A stretch of DNA of 64,000 bases from Clostridia bacterium. GTDB taxonomy: Bacteria > Bacillota_A > Clostridia > Oscillospirales > CAG-272. The notes below the pieces were generated by a model. It was not told the DNA's origin, ran no database searches, and saw only the letters and a list, made by a program, of their open reading frames with translations. A program made the position numbers and the translations under genes. The stretch lies in NCBI GenBank assembly GCA_017501175.1, contig JAFVXK010000014.1:8988-72987 (forward strand), read 5' to 3'. Below, one piece after another: positions 34,750-43,431 of the stretch. How positions within the stretch are numbered: position 1 is the first letter of the stretch; the number at the start of each line of letters is the position of its first letter.

Positions 34750-34895
34750 TGATTTCGCGCATAATCCGCGACTGCTCGCACTGCCGTAGGTAGCTACGGC
34801 GACGGCTTCGCACTCACGAATTCTGCATCGAACTGAGCGTCAATTCGAGAAAAGCTGATTTCGCGCATAATCCGCGACTGCTCGCACTGACGTAG
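34750..34895. repeat. Two 34-nt direct repeats, 106-bp period
   Basis: An identical 34-nt unit starting TGATTTCGCGCATAATCC occurs at 34750-34783 and 34856-34889, followed by CGTAG in both after one mismatched base. GCGCGAAAT at 34926-34934 is complementary to the unit's start, so the second copy could close a stem. No reading frame here has coding character. Confidence 0.8.
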
Positions 34896-34936
34896 AGGTT
34901 ACTGATGCGGTTTAGCTGACTTGGAGCGCGAAATAG

Positions 34937-34963
34937 AAAAGCCGACCTTCGAGGTCGGCTTTT
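34937..34963. terminator. Rho-independent terminator
   Basis: AAAAGCCGACCT and AGGTCGGCTTTT with a 3-nt loop; works on either strand between the convergent yebC and pseudouridine synthase genes. Confidence 0.88.
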
Positions 34964-35008
34964 GTCGTATATTAGCGATGGATATTAGCGGTTAATCTTT
35001 GAATTGTA

Positions 35009-35986
35009 CTATTTTATCTTTGCGTCGGGAAATTCGGACAGGAAGTAAATTTCTTCCTTTGGAACGGTAAATTCTCTGCCTGACAGGTAGTCAAGCACGG
35101 TCTTTTCGCGCTCGGTGTCAAATGAGAAGCGGAGCTTATAGGAGCAGAGCGCTTGGTACTTGTAGCCCTTTTGTCTATCCTCTCGGTTTACGCCGTACTT
35201 GCCGTCGCCGAGAAGCGAATGTCCGATATGAGCCATATGGGCGCGTATCTGGTGCGTTCTGCCTGTGAGAAGCTCGACCTCAATGAGCGTGAGTCCGTTT
35301 CGTGTGGCTAGGGTGCGATACTTCGTCCTTATGTCCTTTGCGTCGCGCGGCGGATTTTTGTCGTACACTCTCACGGTGTTCGTTTTGCTGTCCTTCAGAA
35401 GATAGCCTGTCAGGAGAGCTTCCTTTTGCTTTGGCGTGCCGTGCACTGCCGCGAGATAGAACTTGTCTATTTCGCGTAGCTTGATTTTCTCGTTCATAAC
35501 GCGGAGCGCCTCGGCATTCTTTGCAGCAATGACGATGCCCGCGGTGTTTCTGTCGATTCTGTTGCACAGGGCAGGGGCAAAGCTCTGTTCGCTTTCGGGA
35601 GAGTATTCACCCTTTTGATACAAATAAGCCTGAATATGAGTAATAAGGTTGTTCTTACCGCCGTCCTCGTCCTCGTGTACGGATACCCCGGGGCGCTTCG
35701 ATACGAGGAGTATATTCTCGTCCTCATAGACCACCGAAATATGCGGCACAATGTTGGAAAGGGTGGGGGGCGTGTCGCTTTTTTTGAAGAATTCCTCGGC
35801 TAAAAAGCATTGTACAACGTCACCCTCGGCGAGCTTCATGCTTATTTCAGCGCGCTTTCTGTTGACCTTAATTTTTTTCAGTCTTATCGATTTATAGAGC
35901 AGAGAAGTAGGCAGGTCAAGAGCCTTCGTAATGAATTTGTCGAGGCGCTGACCTGCGTCGTTTTTGCCTATTTTAAGCTCTCGCAT
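35009..35986 (-). CDS. RluA-family pseudouridine synthase with S4 domain
   Basis: A 325-aa enzyme that converts uridine to pseudouridine in rRNA or tRNA. An N-terminal S4 domain (AGQRLDKFITKAL) is followed by the catalytic RluA domain with LCNRIDRNTAGIVIAAKN; Asp is the catalytic residue. LLTGRTHQIRAHMAHIGH and LLGDGKYG follow. The usual HRLDRDTSG begins here with Asn instead of His. The target position (RluC or RluD type) cannot be told from sequence alone. It lies 3 nt downstream of upp. Confidence 0.9.
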   Translation of the reverse strand: MRELKIGKNDAGQRLDKFITKALDLPTSLLYKSIRLKKIKVNRKRAEISMKLAEGDVVQCFLAEEFFKKSDTPPTLSNIVPHISVVYEDENILLVSKRPGVSVHEDEDGGKNNLITHIQAYLYQKGEYSPESEQSFAPALCNRIDRNTAGIVIAAKNAEALRVMNEKIKLREIDKFYLAAVHGTPKQKEALLTGYLLKDSKTNTVRVYDKNPPRDAKDIRTKYRTLATRNGLTLIEVELLTGRTHQIRAHMAHIGHSLLGDGKYGVNREDRQKGYKYQALCSYKLRFSFDTEREKTVLDYLSGREFTVPKEEIYFLSEFPDAKIK

Positions 35987-35989
35987 TAG

Positions 35990-36619
35990 TTACTTAGTGC
36001 CGAAAATTCTGTCGCCCGCGTCACCAAGACCGGGAACGATGTAAGCGTGGTCGTTGAGGCAATCGTCGAGTGCGGCAGAGTAAATTTGCACGTCGGGGTG
36101 GTCGTCGGTGACCTTCTTTACACCCTCGGGTGCGGCAACAAGACACATAAGCATAACGTTTTTAGCTCCCCTCGCCTTAACCATAGTGATAGCGTCGGAG
36201 GCAGAGCCACCGGTTGCGAGCATGGGGTCAACGATTATAACAAGACGCTCCTCAATGTCGGGAGGCATCTTGCAGTAATATTCAACGGGGAGATGAGTGT
36301 CAGGGTCACGGTAAAGACCGATGTGACCGACTCTCGCAACGGGAACAAGTCTTAAAAGACCGTCAACCATGCCAAGTCCTGCTCGGAGGATAGGCACTAT
36401 TGCGAGCTTCTTTCCTGCAATTTTTTTAAAGGTCGCTTTTTTTATGGGAGTTTCTACGGTCACGTCCTCAAGGGGAAGATTTCTAGTAATCTCGTATCCC
36501 ATAAGCATAGAGATTTCGTCAAGTAGCTCTCTGAAATTTTTTGACGCGGTGTTCTTGTCGCGCATGATAGTAAGCTTGTGCTGGACTAACGGGTGATTAA
36601 CCAGGTGAAAGTTTTTCAT
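35990..36619 (-). CDS. upp: Uracil phosphoribosyltransferase
   Basis: A 209-aa salvage enzyme joining uracil and PRPP to give UMP. It begins [20 protein letters not shown], has [14 protein letters not shown], and the PRPP site [18 protein letters not shown]. The C-terminal uracil-binding loop reads [17 protein letters not shown]. Its own TTGCAA/TATAAT promoter lies upstream. Confidence 0.97.
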   Translation of the reverse strand: MKNFHLVNHPLVQHKLTIMRDKNTASKNFRELLDEISMLMGYEITRNLPLEDVTVETPIKKATFKKIAGKKLAIVPILRAGLGMVDGLLRLVPVARVGHIGLYRDPDTHLPVEYYCKMPPDIEERLVIIVDPMLATGGSASDAITMVKARGAKNVMLMCLVAAPEGVKKVTDDHPDVQIYSAALDDCLNDHAYIVPGLGDAGDRIFGTK

Positions 36620-36651
36620 TTTTCTGCGTCCTTTCGTTTTTTTCTAGAAAT

Positions 36652-36680
36652 ATTATATATCATTTCGGCAAGTTTTGCAA
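36652..36680 (-). promoter_or_regulatory. Promoter of upp
   Basis: TTGCAA, a 17-bp spacer and TATAAT on the reverse strand. Confidence 0.75.
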
Positions 36681-36835
36681 GAGTTAAAAATGATTTTGTT
36701 GCAAAATTACTTTTCTTTTAAAAAACCTCTTGCTTTTTGGGGGTGAAAGGTTTATATTTAAGTTGTCTTTTGTCTTAAATTTGCCGCAAACGAGCAGAGT
36801 ACGGGGCTTTCACAAAATAAATTTTACTTTTCCCC

Positions 36836-36864
36836 TTGAAAAATAGTGGCACTTGCTTTATAAT
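36836..36864 (+). promoter_or_regulatory. Promoter of the nucleotidyltransferase gene
   Basis: TTGAAA, a 17-bp spacer and TATAAT. The rest of the 283-bp divergent spacer (36620-36902) is A/T-rich, with a small TTTAAG/CTTAAA stem near 36770 and no gene. Confidence 0.75.
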
Positions 36865-36902
36865 ATAAATAGCAATGAAAATTCGTTTCTAAGGAGTTAA
36901 AT

Positions 36903-37814
36903 GTGAAAAATCCCGAGCTTGTGATAATGGCAGCCGGAATGGGCAGCCGCTACGGCGGTCTTAAGCAGATTGATAAAATTGACGATGAGGGTCACATAAT
37001 AATCGATTATTCGATATATGACGCTATGAAAGCGGGCTTCCGCGATTTTACTTTTATTATTAAAGAAGAAATTGAGCGAGAGTTTCGCGAGGTAATGGAC
37101 GCTCATCTTGAAGGAAAGCCGATAAACGTCAAGTACGTGTATCAGGAGCTTTATAAGCTTCCCGACGGATACTCCGTCCCTAACGGCAGACGTAAGCCTT
37201 GGGGAACGGCGCACGCGCTTCTTTGCTGTCTTGGTACTGTAACAGCGCCTTTTGCGGTTATAAATGCAGATGACTACTACGGAGAGCACGCATTTCAGAA
37301 AATTTACGAATTTTTGAAAAACGCGAGCGACGATGAAAAATATCATTACGCTATGGTTGGTTACCGCATCAAGAACACCGTTACCGAAAAGGGAACGGTA
37401 TCCAGAGGTCTGTGCGCCTCTGATGCAGACGGTATGCTCACCGAGATAGTCGAGCGTACAAAGGTTGGTACGAGGGACGGTGAGATATATTATACCGAGG
37501 ACGGCGTTGACTGTACAATTGACCCAGACACTCTCGTATCTATGAACCTGTGGGGCTTTACTCCCTCGTATCTTGAGGAATGCAAGAGAAGATTTCCTGC
37601 ATTTCTTGATAAAAATCTATCTAAAAATCCAGAAAAATGTGAATTTTTGCTTCCTACAGTTGTTTCCGAGCTTATAGGCGAGGGCAGAGCCGACGTGAAG
37701 GTTATCGACAACGTAGATAAATGGTATGGCGTAACCTACAAAGAGGACAAGCCAGAGGTTGTAGAGGCATTCCGCGCCTTAAAGGCGGCGGGCGTTTATC
37801 CGAATAATTTTTAA
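36903..37814 (+). CDS. Sugar-phosphate nucleotidyltransferase-like protein
   Basis: A 303-aa protein with a nucleotidyltransferase fold. The N-terminal signature is LVIMAAGMGSRYGGLKQID, then KPWGTAHALLCC and the metal-binding INADDYYGEHAF. It resembles clostridial proteins simply named nucleotidyltransferase, related to UTP/CTP-sugar enzymes. The sugar is unknown. The start is GTG with AAGGAG upstream (ATG at 36901 runs straight into TGA). An oxidoreductase gene follows after 36 nt. Confidence 0.85.
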   Translation: MKNPELVIMAAGMGSRYGGLKQIDKIDDEGHIIIDYSIYDAMKAGFRDFTFIIKEEIEREFREVMDAHLEGKPINVKYVYQELYKLPDGYSVPNGRRKPWGTAHALLCCLGTVTAPFAVINADDYYGEHAFQKIYEFLKNASDDEKYHYAMVGYRIKNTVTEKGTVSRGLCASDADGMLTEIVERTKVGTRDGEIYYTEDGVDCTIDPDTLVSMNLWGFTPSYLEECKRRFPAFLDKNLSKNPEKCEFLLPTVVSELIGEGRADVKVIDNVDKWYGVTYKEDKPEVVEAFRALKAAGVYPNNF

Positions 37815-37850
37815 AAACAAATAAATGCCGAAAGGCAAAGGAGATGCATT

Positions 37851-38723
37851 ATGTTCAGAATAGCAATACTTGGCGTTGAGAACTCTCACGCAAACAGCTT
37901 CCTCAACTACGTTGTTAAGGATAAGCTTTATCCCGACATTGAGGTTGTCGGCGTATGGAGCGACGAGGCTGAGCCCCTTCAGAAAATAGTTGACGATTAC
38001 GGCGTGCCTGCTATGAGCGCTCCCGACGAGCTTGTAGGCAAGATTGACGGTCTCGTTGTAACCTCTCGCCGCGGAAGCTATCACTATAAGATGGCAAAGC
38101 CCTATATTTCCTCGGGTATTCCTATGTTTATCGACAAGCCCATTACCTCCGATCCCGCTGAGGCGGTTGAGTTCATGAAGGAGCTTAAGGCTGCAGGCGT
38201 CAGAGCTACCGGCGGCTCGTCGCTTATTCATTCCGAAACCATCGTAAATCTTAAGGGAGAGATTGCAAAGCCTGAAAACGGACCCGTTATCGGTGGATTT
38301 ATGAGAGGTCCTATTCTCCCTGACAGCCCATACGACGGCTTCTATTTCTACTGCATGCACCTCGTTCAGTCTATGCAGGAGCTCTTCGGATACTATCCTC
38401 TCAGCGTAAGAACCTTCACCAGAGAAAAGGTGTTTACCTCGGTGGTTCACTACGACGACTTTGAGGTAGCAGTTGAATTCGTTCGCAGCAGCAATATGTA
38501 CCGCGCCTTCGTAAGCACGCATAAGGGCTTTGCGGGCGACAATGTGTCTGTCGGTAACCGTGAGTTCAGCATTGAGTTTAAGAAATTCCACGAGCTTCTT
38601 CTCGGCGGAGAGATGGAGCAGTCCTACCGCGACTTCATAGCTCCCGTGTTCGTTGCCGACGCTATAATAAAGTCGATAGACACCTGCGAAGAGGTTAAGA
38701 TTTCGTATCCCGACGAGATTTAA
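37851..38723 (+). CDS. Gfo/Idh/MocA-family oxidoreductase
   Basis: A 290-aa protein with a variant dinucleotide fold (IAILGVENSHANSFLNY) and the typical MFIDKPITSDPAEAVEFM, where Lys is the family's catalytic residue. The C-terminal half is shorter than usual (normally 330-390 aa total). The substrate is probably a sugar or cyclitol, but nothing here fixes it. AAGGAG precedes the ATG and a hairpin terminator follows. Confidence 0.84.
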   Translation: MFRIAILGVENSHANSFLNYVVKDKLYPDIEVVGVWSDEAEPLQKIVDDYGVPAMSAPDELVGKIDGLVVTSRRGSYHYKMAKPYISSGIPMFIDKPITSDPAEAVEFMKELKAAGVRATGGSSLIHSETIVNLKGEIAKPENGPVIGGFMRGPILPDSPYDGFYFYCMHLVQSMQELFGYYPLSVRTFTREKVFTSVVHYDDFEVAVEFVRSSNMYRAFVSTHKGFAGDNVSVGNREFSIEFKKFHELLLGGEMEQSYRDFIAPVFVADAIIKSIDTCEEVKISYPDEI

Positions 38724-38756
38724 CCGAGCTTTCTTCACAATACATAAATAACGTTG

Positions 38757-38798
38757 ATAGCAAGAGTGATGAATTGTTTCGCCACTCTTGCTATTTTG
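38757..38798 (+). terminator. Terminator after the oxidoreductase
   Basis: ATAGCAAGAGTG and its complement (38757-38768, 38783-38794) followed by TTTTGTT. Confidence 0.82.
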
Positions 38799-38859
38799 TT
38801 AAAAGCGCGTTGAATTTTTGTTAAAAGTATAAAAATCTTCCACAATGAGCAAAATTATG

Positions 38860-38888
38860 TTGACAAATGAGGAAAAATAATGTATAAT
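38860..38888 (+). promoter_or_regulatory. Promoter of the lipoprotein-apbE unit
   Basis: TTGACA, a 17-bp spacer and TATAAT: full consensus. Confidence 0.88.
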
Positions 38889-38933
38889 ATTCAAAGTATG
38901 TTAAAATAAATAAAAATTTAAGGAGAAAAACCA

Positions 38934-39365
38934 ATGAAAAAGCTTTTATCACTAGTTCTTCTCGCATGTATGATTCTTGCACTAACTGCTTGCAACGCAC
39001 CCAGTGAGAAGGAGTATTCTCTCGCGGTTGTCGTTGATTATACCTTCAGCGATACTAAGGCTACTAACGTAGTCGGCGCAATCGTTTTTGATAAGGACGG
39101 TAAAATCGCAGCGGCTCGCTTCGATTCTATCGAGGAGGAGCTCAAGCTCGGCGAGAGCGGTGACCTCCTTGCGGTTGATTCAATAGCTACTAAGGTAGAA
39201 AAGGGCGAGGCTTACGGCGGTACAGAGGCTGTCAATGATTACGCTAAGATGCCCGCAGGCTCTTGGCAAAGACAGGCGGCTGCATTCGAGGCTGCCATCA
39301 TAGGAAAGACCGCGGCAGAGATTGAGTCGTTCAACGCAGAAACCGTAGCAGGCTGCACTATGTAG
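38934..39365 (+). CDS. Lipoprotein, upstream part of an amber-interrupted gene
   Basis: 143 aa ending at an in-frame TAG (39363-39365). It has a lipoprotein signal with LALTAC (Cys20) and one repeat unit: IVFDKDGKIAAARFDS, AYGGTEA, KMPAGSWQRQAAAFEAAI, IGKTAAEIES and AGCTM. The same frame continues at once into a second copy of the unit. In that copy the codon after AGCTM is CAG (Gln), exactly where TAG stands here. The intact product would be 315 aa. Such two-unit lipoproteins resemble extracellular FMN-binding-like proteins. AAGGAG and a consensus promoter precede it. Confidence 0.75.
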   Translation: MKKLLSLVLLACMILALTACNAPSEKEYSLAVVVDYTFSDTKATNVVGAIVFDKDGKIAAARFDSIEEELKLGESGDLLAVDSIATKVEKGEAYGGTEAVNDYAKMPAGSWQRQAAAFEAAIIGKTAAEIESFNAETVAGCTM

Positions 39366-39881
39366 GCTACCGTTCCTATGTTCGTTAACGTCGTTAAGAA
39401 GGCGGCGGCTTACGATGCAAAGGTTACCTTTAAGGCAACCGGTGACTTCACACTCGGCCTTGGCGTCAACGGTAAGATTTCCGGCTCTGTTGCAGACGGT
39501 GCTACCGCTGATATTGACTATACCGCAGTTGTTATTGCGGACGGTAAGGTTGCAGCTTGTATGCTTGATTCCAGCCAGAACAAGTACGCACTCACCGTAG
39601 CAGACGGCGTTCTCACCGCTACCGGTGATTACAAGGGTACGAAGAATGACCAGGGCGAGAAATATGGCGGTACGGAAGCTCCCGAGGGCGCTAAGATGCC
39701 CGCAGGCGCTTGGAAAAAGCAGGCTCAGGTATTTGCTAACAGCGTGGTCGGAAAGACCGTAGCAGAGCTTGATAGCATGGAAGTTACAAGCGACGCGCTC
39801 GTCGAGGCAGGCTGCACTATGCAGTACACCGTTTACGGCTACAAGACCGTCATCATTGAGGCGGCTTCCAAGGCGAAATAA
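39366..39881 (+). pseudogene. Downstream part of the interrupted lipoprotein
   Basis: In frame with the preceding part after TAG. It carries the rest of unit 1 (TVPMFVNVVKKAAAYDAK) and unit 2 (VIADGKVAACMLDSSQNKYA, KYGGTEA, KMPAGAWKKQAQVFANSV, VGKTVAELDS, AGCTMQYTVYGYK). ATG at 39378 has only a weak ribosome site and would give a protein without a signal peptide. It is therefore better seen as the 3' portion of one gene, expressed only by readthrough, or as a decayed tail. apbE begins 21 nt later. Confidence 0.65.
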
Positions 39882-39902
39882 TTAAAGAACGGAGGATAGA
39901 GT

Positions 39903-40961
39903 ATGAGGCTCAAAATAGCGTTAACAGCTCTTATCCTCGCGATAGCCACCGCCCTCGCGTCCTGCGGGGGAGGTGGTTCTAACCTGCCTAACCCCAAATC
40001 TCATAAAATTTTCGGACGTTTTGATACCGTTTCGGTTTTCACGTCTTATCTCGGCGATACCGAGGAGGAATTTAGTGAGAACTGTACCGAGCTTGAGGCT
40101 ATCTTAGATAAGTACCACAAGCTTTTCAACATCTACTACGAATACGAGGGAATAAACAACCTTCGTACCGTGAATATAAAGGCGGGGCGGGAGCCTGTCA
40201 AGGTTGACCGCGAACTCGTTGATTTTCTACTCTACGCAAAGGAAATGTATACGCTTACGGGTGGAGAGGTCAACGTAATGATGGGCGCTGTTTTGCGACT
40301 TTGGCACAAGTGCCGTGAGGACGCGATTGAAAACCCGAATACTGCCCGTATCCCCACCGAAGCAGAGCTTTCAGAGGCTGCAAAGCATGTTTCAATAGAC
40401 ACGCTCATCATAGATGAGGAGGCTTCTACCGTTTACATCACAGACCCCGATGCATCGATTGACGTCGGTGCTCTCGGAAAGGGCTACGCCGCAAATCTGG
40501 CGGCAGAGCACCTTAGAAAAAAGGGAGCAACCTCTTACCTTCTTAACATTGGCGGCAATATATGCGCTATCGGCGCGAAGACCGACGGCAAGCCATGGAC
40601 GACGGGAATTACCAATCCCGACAAAGAATCCGAAGAGCCTTACGTTTTGATAATGAAGCTTTCGGATGCCTGCCTTGTTACCTCGGGCGACTACTTAAGG
40701 TATTACGTCTTTGACGGTAAAGAGTACCATCACATAATTGATAAGGACACCTTGATGCCGGCTGAGTATTTTTCCTCGGTCAGCATACTGACGTCCGACA
40801 GCGCGCTTGCAGACGCGCTTTCCACCGCCCTCTTCTCAATGAGCTACGAGGACGGACTTGAGCTTGTAAATAATCTCGGGGGAATTGAAGTCCTCTGGGT
40901 TGACAGAGAGGGCAGGACCTACATGACCGACGGTTTCAGAGCTCTCGTTATAGATAAATAA
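39903..40961 (+). CDS. apbE: FAD:protein FMN transferase ApbE (lipoprotein)
   Basis: A 352-aa lipoprotein (LASC, Cys near residue 21) of the ApbE/flavin transferase family. It attaches FMN covalently to threonine of RnfG and RnfD. Family features are GRFDTVSVFTSY, GGEVNVMMGAVLRLWHKC, SIDVGALGKGYAA, YLLNIGGNICAIG, LVTSGDYLRYY and YHHIIDK near the C-terminus, plus the metal-binding SALADALSTALF. It is placed just before the rnf operon, its expected client. A terminator-like hairpin separates the two. Confidence 0.93.
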   Translation: MRLKIALTALILAIATALASCGGGGSNLPNPKSHKIFGRFDTVSVFTSYLGDTEEEFSENCTELEAILDKYHKLFNIYYEYEGINNLRTVNIKAGREPVKVDRELVDFLLYAKEMYTLTGGEVNVMMGAVLRLWHKCREDAIENPNTARIPTEAELSEAAKHVSIDTLIIDEEASTVYITDPDASIDVGALGKGYAANLAAEHLRKKGATSYLLNIGGNICAIGAKTDGKPWTTGITNPDKESEEPYVLIMKLSDACLVTSGDYLRYYVFDGKEYHHIIDKDTLMPAEYFSSVSILTSDSALADALSTALFSMSYEDGLELVNNLGGIEVLWVDREGRTYMTDGFRALVIDK

Positions 40962-41011
40962 TTGAGCACATAAACGGCAATGCCTGTCGCGAGTGTTCAG
41001 AATTACACCTT

Positions 41012-41053
41012 AAAGGGATACGGTAATCTCGCGATAGACGACCGTGTCCCTTT
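41012..41053 (+). terminator. Terminator between apbE and rnfC
   Basis: AAAGGGATACGG pairs with CCGTGTCCCTTT (one mismatch) across an 18-nt loop; followed by CTAATT. Partial readthrough is possible. Confidence 0.65.
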
Positions 41054-41064
41054 CTAATTGCAAT

Positions 41065-41094
41065 TTGACATTTTTTTGACAAACTTGGTAACAA
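41065..41094 (+). promoter_or_regulatory. Possible promoter of the rnf operon
   Basis: TTGACA followed after 18 bp by TAACAA. A second TTGACA lies at 41076-41081. The -10 is poor, so the call is tentative. Confidence 0.45.
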
Positions 41095-41149
41095 TAACCT
41101 TGAAAAGCTTGTAAATAAATTTGCCCCAAAGGGCAGAACGGAGATATAT

Positions 41150-42487
41150 ATGTTTGGGTTTAAGTTTTTAGGCAACACCCGCGTTCCGCACCGCAAAAAT
41201 ACTGCGGGCACCTGTGCTGTCAGAATGACCGTGTCTGGCGAGGTGCTTTTGCCTGTGCTTCAGCACATCGGTGCGCCTGCCACGCCCATAGTAAAAAAGG
41301 GCGACGAGGTTAAGGTCGGACAGAAGATAGCAGAGGCAAGCGGTCCTGTTTCGTCACCCGTTTACGCATCGGTTTCGGGTACGGTTGTTGGTATTGAGCC
41401 TTATATGCGCGCCAACGGCGCTTTCATAGATGCTATCAGGATAGCGAGCGACGGGCTTATGACTGTTGCAGAGAGCGTAACGCCGCCCGTGATTTCGGAT
41501 TTTGACTCCTTTATTGCCGCTGTACGCGAGAGCGGTGTCGTCGGACTTGGCGGCGCGGGCTTCCCGACGACAGTCAAGCTCGAGGGAGCGAAGAAGGCAG
41601 GCGTTGACACCGTAATTATAAACGGCGCTGAGTGTGAACCATATATCACCTCGGATACGAGAACTATGCTTGAGCTTGGCGATTATATCAAGCGCGGAGT
41701 TGAGCTTCTCGAGAAATATCTTCCGGCAGAGCGTTATGTGTTTGCAATAGAGAAGAACAAGCCCGAGTGTATTAAGGCTATGCGTGAGCTGTTTGCAGAC
41801 GATAATAAGGTCGAGGTTGCACAGCTTCCCTCGCTTTATCCGCAGGGTGCGGAAAAGGTTGTCGTTTACAATACGACAAAGAGAGTAGTTCCGGAGGGCA
41901 AGCTTCCTGCTGATGTCGGCGTTCTTGTAATCAACGTCACTACGCTTTCTAAGATTGCAGAGTACGTTGCGACGGGTATGCCGCTCGTAGAAAAGTGCGT
42001 TACCGTTGACGGAAGCGCCATAGCATCGCCGAAGAATGTAATAGCTCCGATAGGTACGCCTATCAGCGAGATTATAGAATTTACGGGCGGACTTTCGGCT
42101 CAGGTTGGAAAGGTGCTCTTTGGCGGTCCTATGATGGGCGTTGCGGCAGCGTCTATTGACGAGCCGATAGCAAAGAACACAAACGGCGTTACAGTTTGCT
42201 CCGTGGAGCACGCTATCGCTCCCGAGCCCACCGCCTGCATACACTGCGGAAGATGCGTCAGAGCCTGCCCGCTCGGACTTAACCCGATAGTTTATGCAAG
42301 CGCGCTCAATATAGAGTCAAAAGAGGACAGAATGGCAAAGCTTGACGCATACAAGGTAAATCTTTGTATGGAGTGCGGCTGCTGCTCCTTTGTGTGTCCC
42401 GCAAAGCGCCCCCTCGTACAGAACAACAAGATTGGCAAGGCTGAGCTCAGAGATTACAAATCTCATCAGCAGACGCTGAAAAAATAA
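41150..42487 (+). CDS. rnfC: Rnf complex subunit C
   Basis: A 445-aa peripheral subunit that takes part in electron transfer between NADH and ferredoxin. It has an N-terminal barrel-sandwich domain and an NADH/FMN-binding region (VGLGGAGFPTTVKL, INGAECEPYITSDTRTM). Two 4Fe-4S sites are CIHCGRCVRACPLGL and CMECGCCSFVCPAKRP. First gene of rnfCDGEAB, with GGAG before the ATG. Confidence 0.96.
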   Translation: MFGFKFLGNTRVPHRKNTAGTCAVRMTVSGEVLLPVLQHIGAPATPIVKKGDEVKVGQKIAEASGPVSSPVYASVSGTVVGIEPYMRANGAFIDAIRIASDGLMTVAESVTPPVISDFDSFIAAVRESGVVGLGGAGFPTTVKLEGAKKAGVDTVIINGAECEPYITSDTRTMLELGDYIKRGVELLEKYLPAERYVFAIEKNKPECIKAMRELFADDNKVEVAQLPSLYPQGAEKVVVYNTTKRVVPEGKLPADVGVLVINVTTLSKIAEYVATGMPLVEKCVTVDGSAIASPKNVIAPIGTPISEIIEFTGGLSAQVGKVLFGGPMMGVAAASIDEPIAKNTNGVTVCSVEHAIAPEPTACIHCGRCVRACPLGLNPIVYASALNIESKEDRMAKLDAYKVNLCMECGCCSFVCPAKRPLVQNNKIGKAELRDYKSHQQTLKK

Positions 42488-42498
42488 GGAGACGGAAA

Positions 42499-43431
42499 AT
42501 GGAAAAGCTTATAGTATCGTCGTCACCGCATCTTCATTCGAATGCAACGACTCGCAAAATAATGCTCGACGTGGTTATAGCGCTTCTGCCTGCCACGGTA
42601 GCAGCGGTGGTTTATTTCGGACTTAAGGCGCTGCTTCTTATTGCGGTGTCGGTAACTACCGCCGTTCTTTCGGAGTTCGTTTTCAACCTTATTTGCAAGA
42701 AAAAGCAGACTGTCGGCGACCTTTCTGCCGTCGTTACGGGACTTCTTCTTGCGCTCAACCTCTCGACTAAGGTTACGGTATGGCAGACTATTGTCGGCGC
42801 TGTGTTTGCGATTATAGTAGTCAAGTGCCTCTTTGGCGGTATCGGTTGCAACTTTGCAAACCCCGCAATTACCGCGAGGGTTATGATGATTATAGCCTTC
42901 GGTCAGGTAGCAGGCGGCTCTTCAAACTCTTTTGCCGAGCTTGAGGCGGGAGCAACGCCCCTTCAGATTCTTGGCGGCGAGAGCGGAAGCCTGCCCTCTC
43001 TTTTCGATATGCTTATCGGTAACAGAGGAGGAGCTATCGGAGAAACCTGCGGTATCGCGATTATAATAGGATTTATATATCTCGTAGCGCGCAGAGTTAT
43101 CCATTGGCATACTCCCGTTATCTTTGTCGGTACGGTGTTCGTCCTTTCCTTCCTTCTTGGAGGCTTTGACGTAACCTTTGCTACCTACCATATGCTCGCG
43201 GGCGGTCTTCTTCTCAGCGCGGTGTTTATGGCTACCGATTATTCGACAACTCCTACAAACGCGCTTGGAAAAATGATATTTGCCTTTGGTTGCGGAGTAA
43301 TCACCGTTCTTATCAGATTTTACGGAGATTATCCCGAGGGAGTGTCCTTCGCAATTCTCTTTATGAATATTCTTGCCCCCTATATTGAAGGCTGGACGGC
43401 AAGACGTCCTCTCGGAGGTGCAAAGAAATGA
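42499..43431 (+). CDS. rnfD: Rnf complex subunit D
   Basis: A 310-aa membrane subunit with about 9-10 helices. It begins with the family-typical LIVSSSPHLHSNATTRKIM and includes CNFANPAITARVMMI, RGGAIGETCGIAIIIG and MATDYSTTPTNALGK. RnfD normally carries covalent FMN, added by ApbE, and lies on the ion path. It follows rnfC by 11 nt and overlaps rnfG by 4 nt. Confidence 0.96.
   Translation: MEKLIVSSSPHLHSNATTRKIMLDVVIALLPATVAAVVYFGLKALLLIAVSVTTAVLSEFVFNLICKKKQTVGDLSAVVTGLLLALNLSTKVTVWQTIVGAVFAIIVVKCLFGGIGCNFANPAITARVMMIIAFGQVAGGSSNSFAELEAGATPLQILGGESGSLPSLFDMLIGNRGGAIGETCGIAIIIGFIYLVARRVIHWHTPVIFVGTVFVLSFLLGGFDVTFATYHMLAGGLLLSAVFMATDYSTTPTNALGKMIFAFGCGVITVLIRFYGDYPEGVSFAILFMNILAPYIEGWTARRPLGGAKK

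Noticed and set aside
34921..34934. A 14-nt sequence shared with 49700-49713 (TTGGAGCGCGAAAT) as a dispersed repeat
   Set aside because: The match is short, has no similar flanks, and at 49700 it includes a ribosome site; chance is sufficient.
38934..39881. Recoding of TAG as an amino acid in this organism
   Set aside because: TAG ends sdaA (25327-25329) and the first araC gene (7004-7006) at their normal family ends, so it is a working stop codon.
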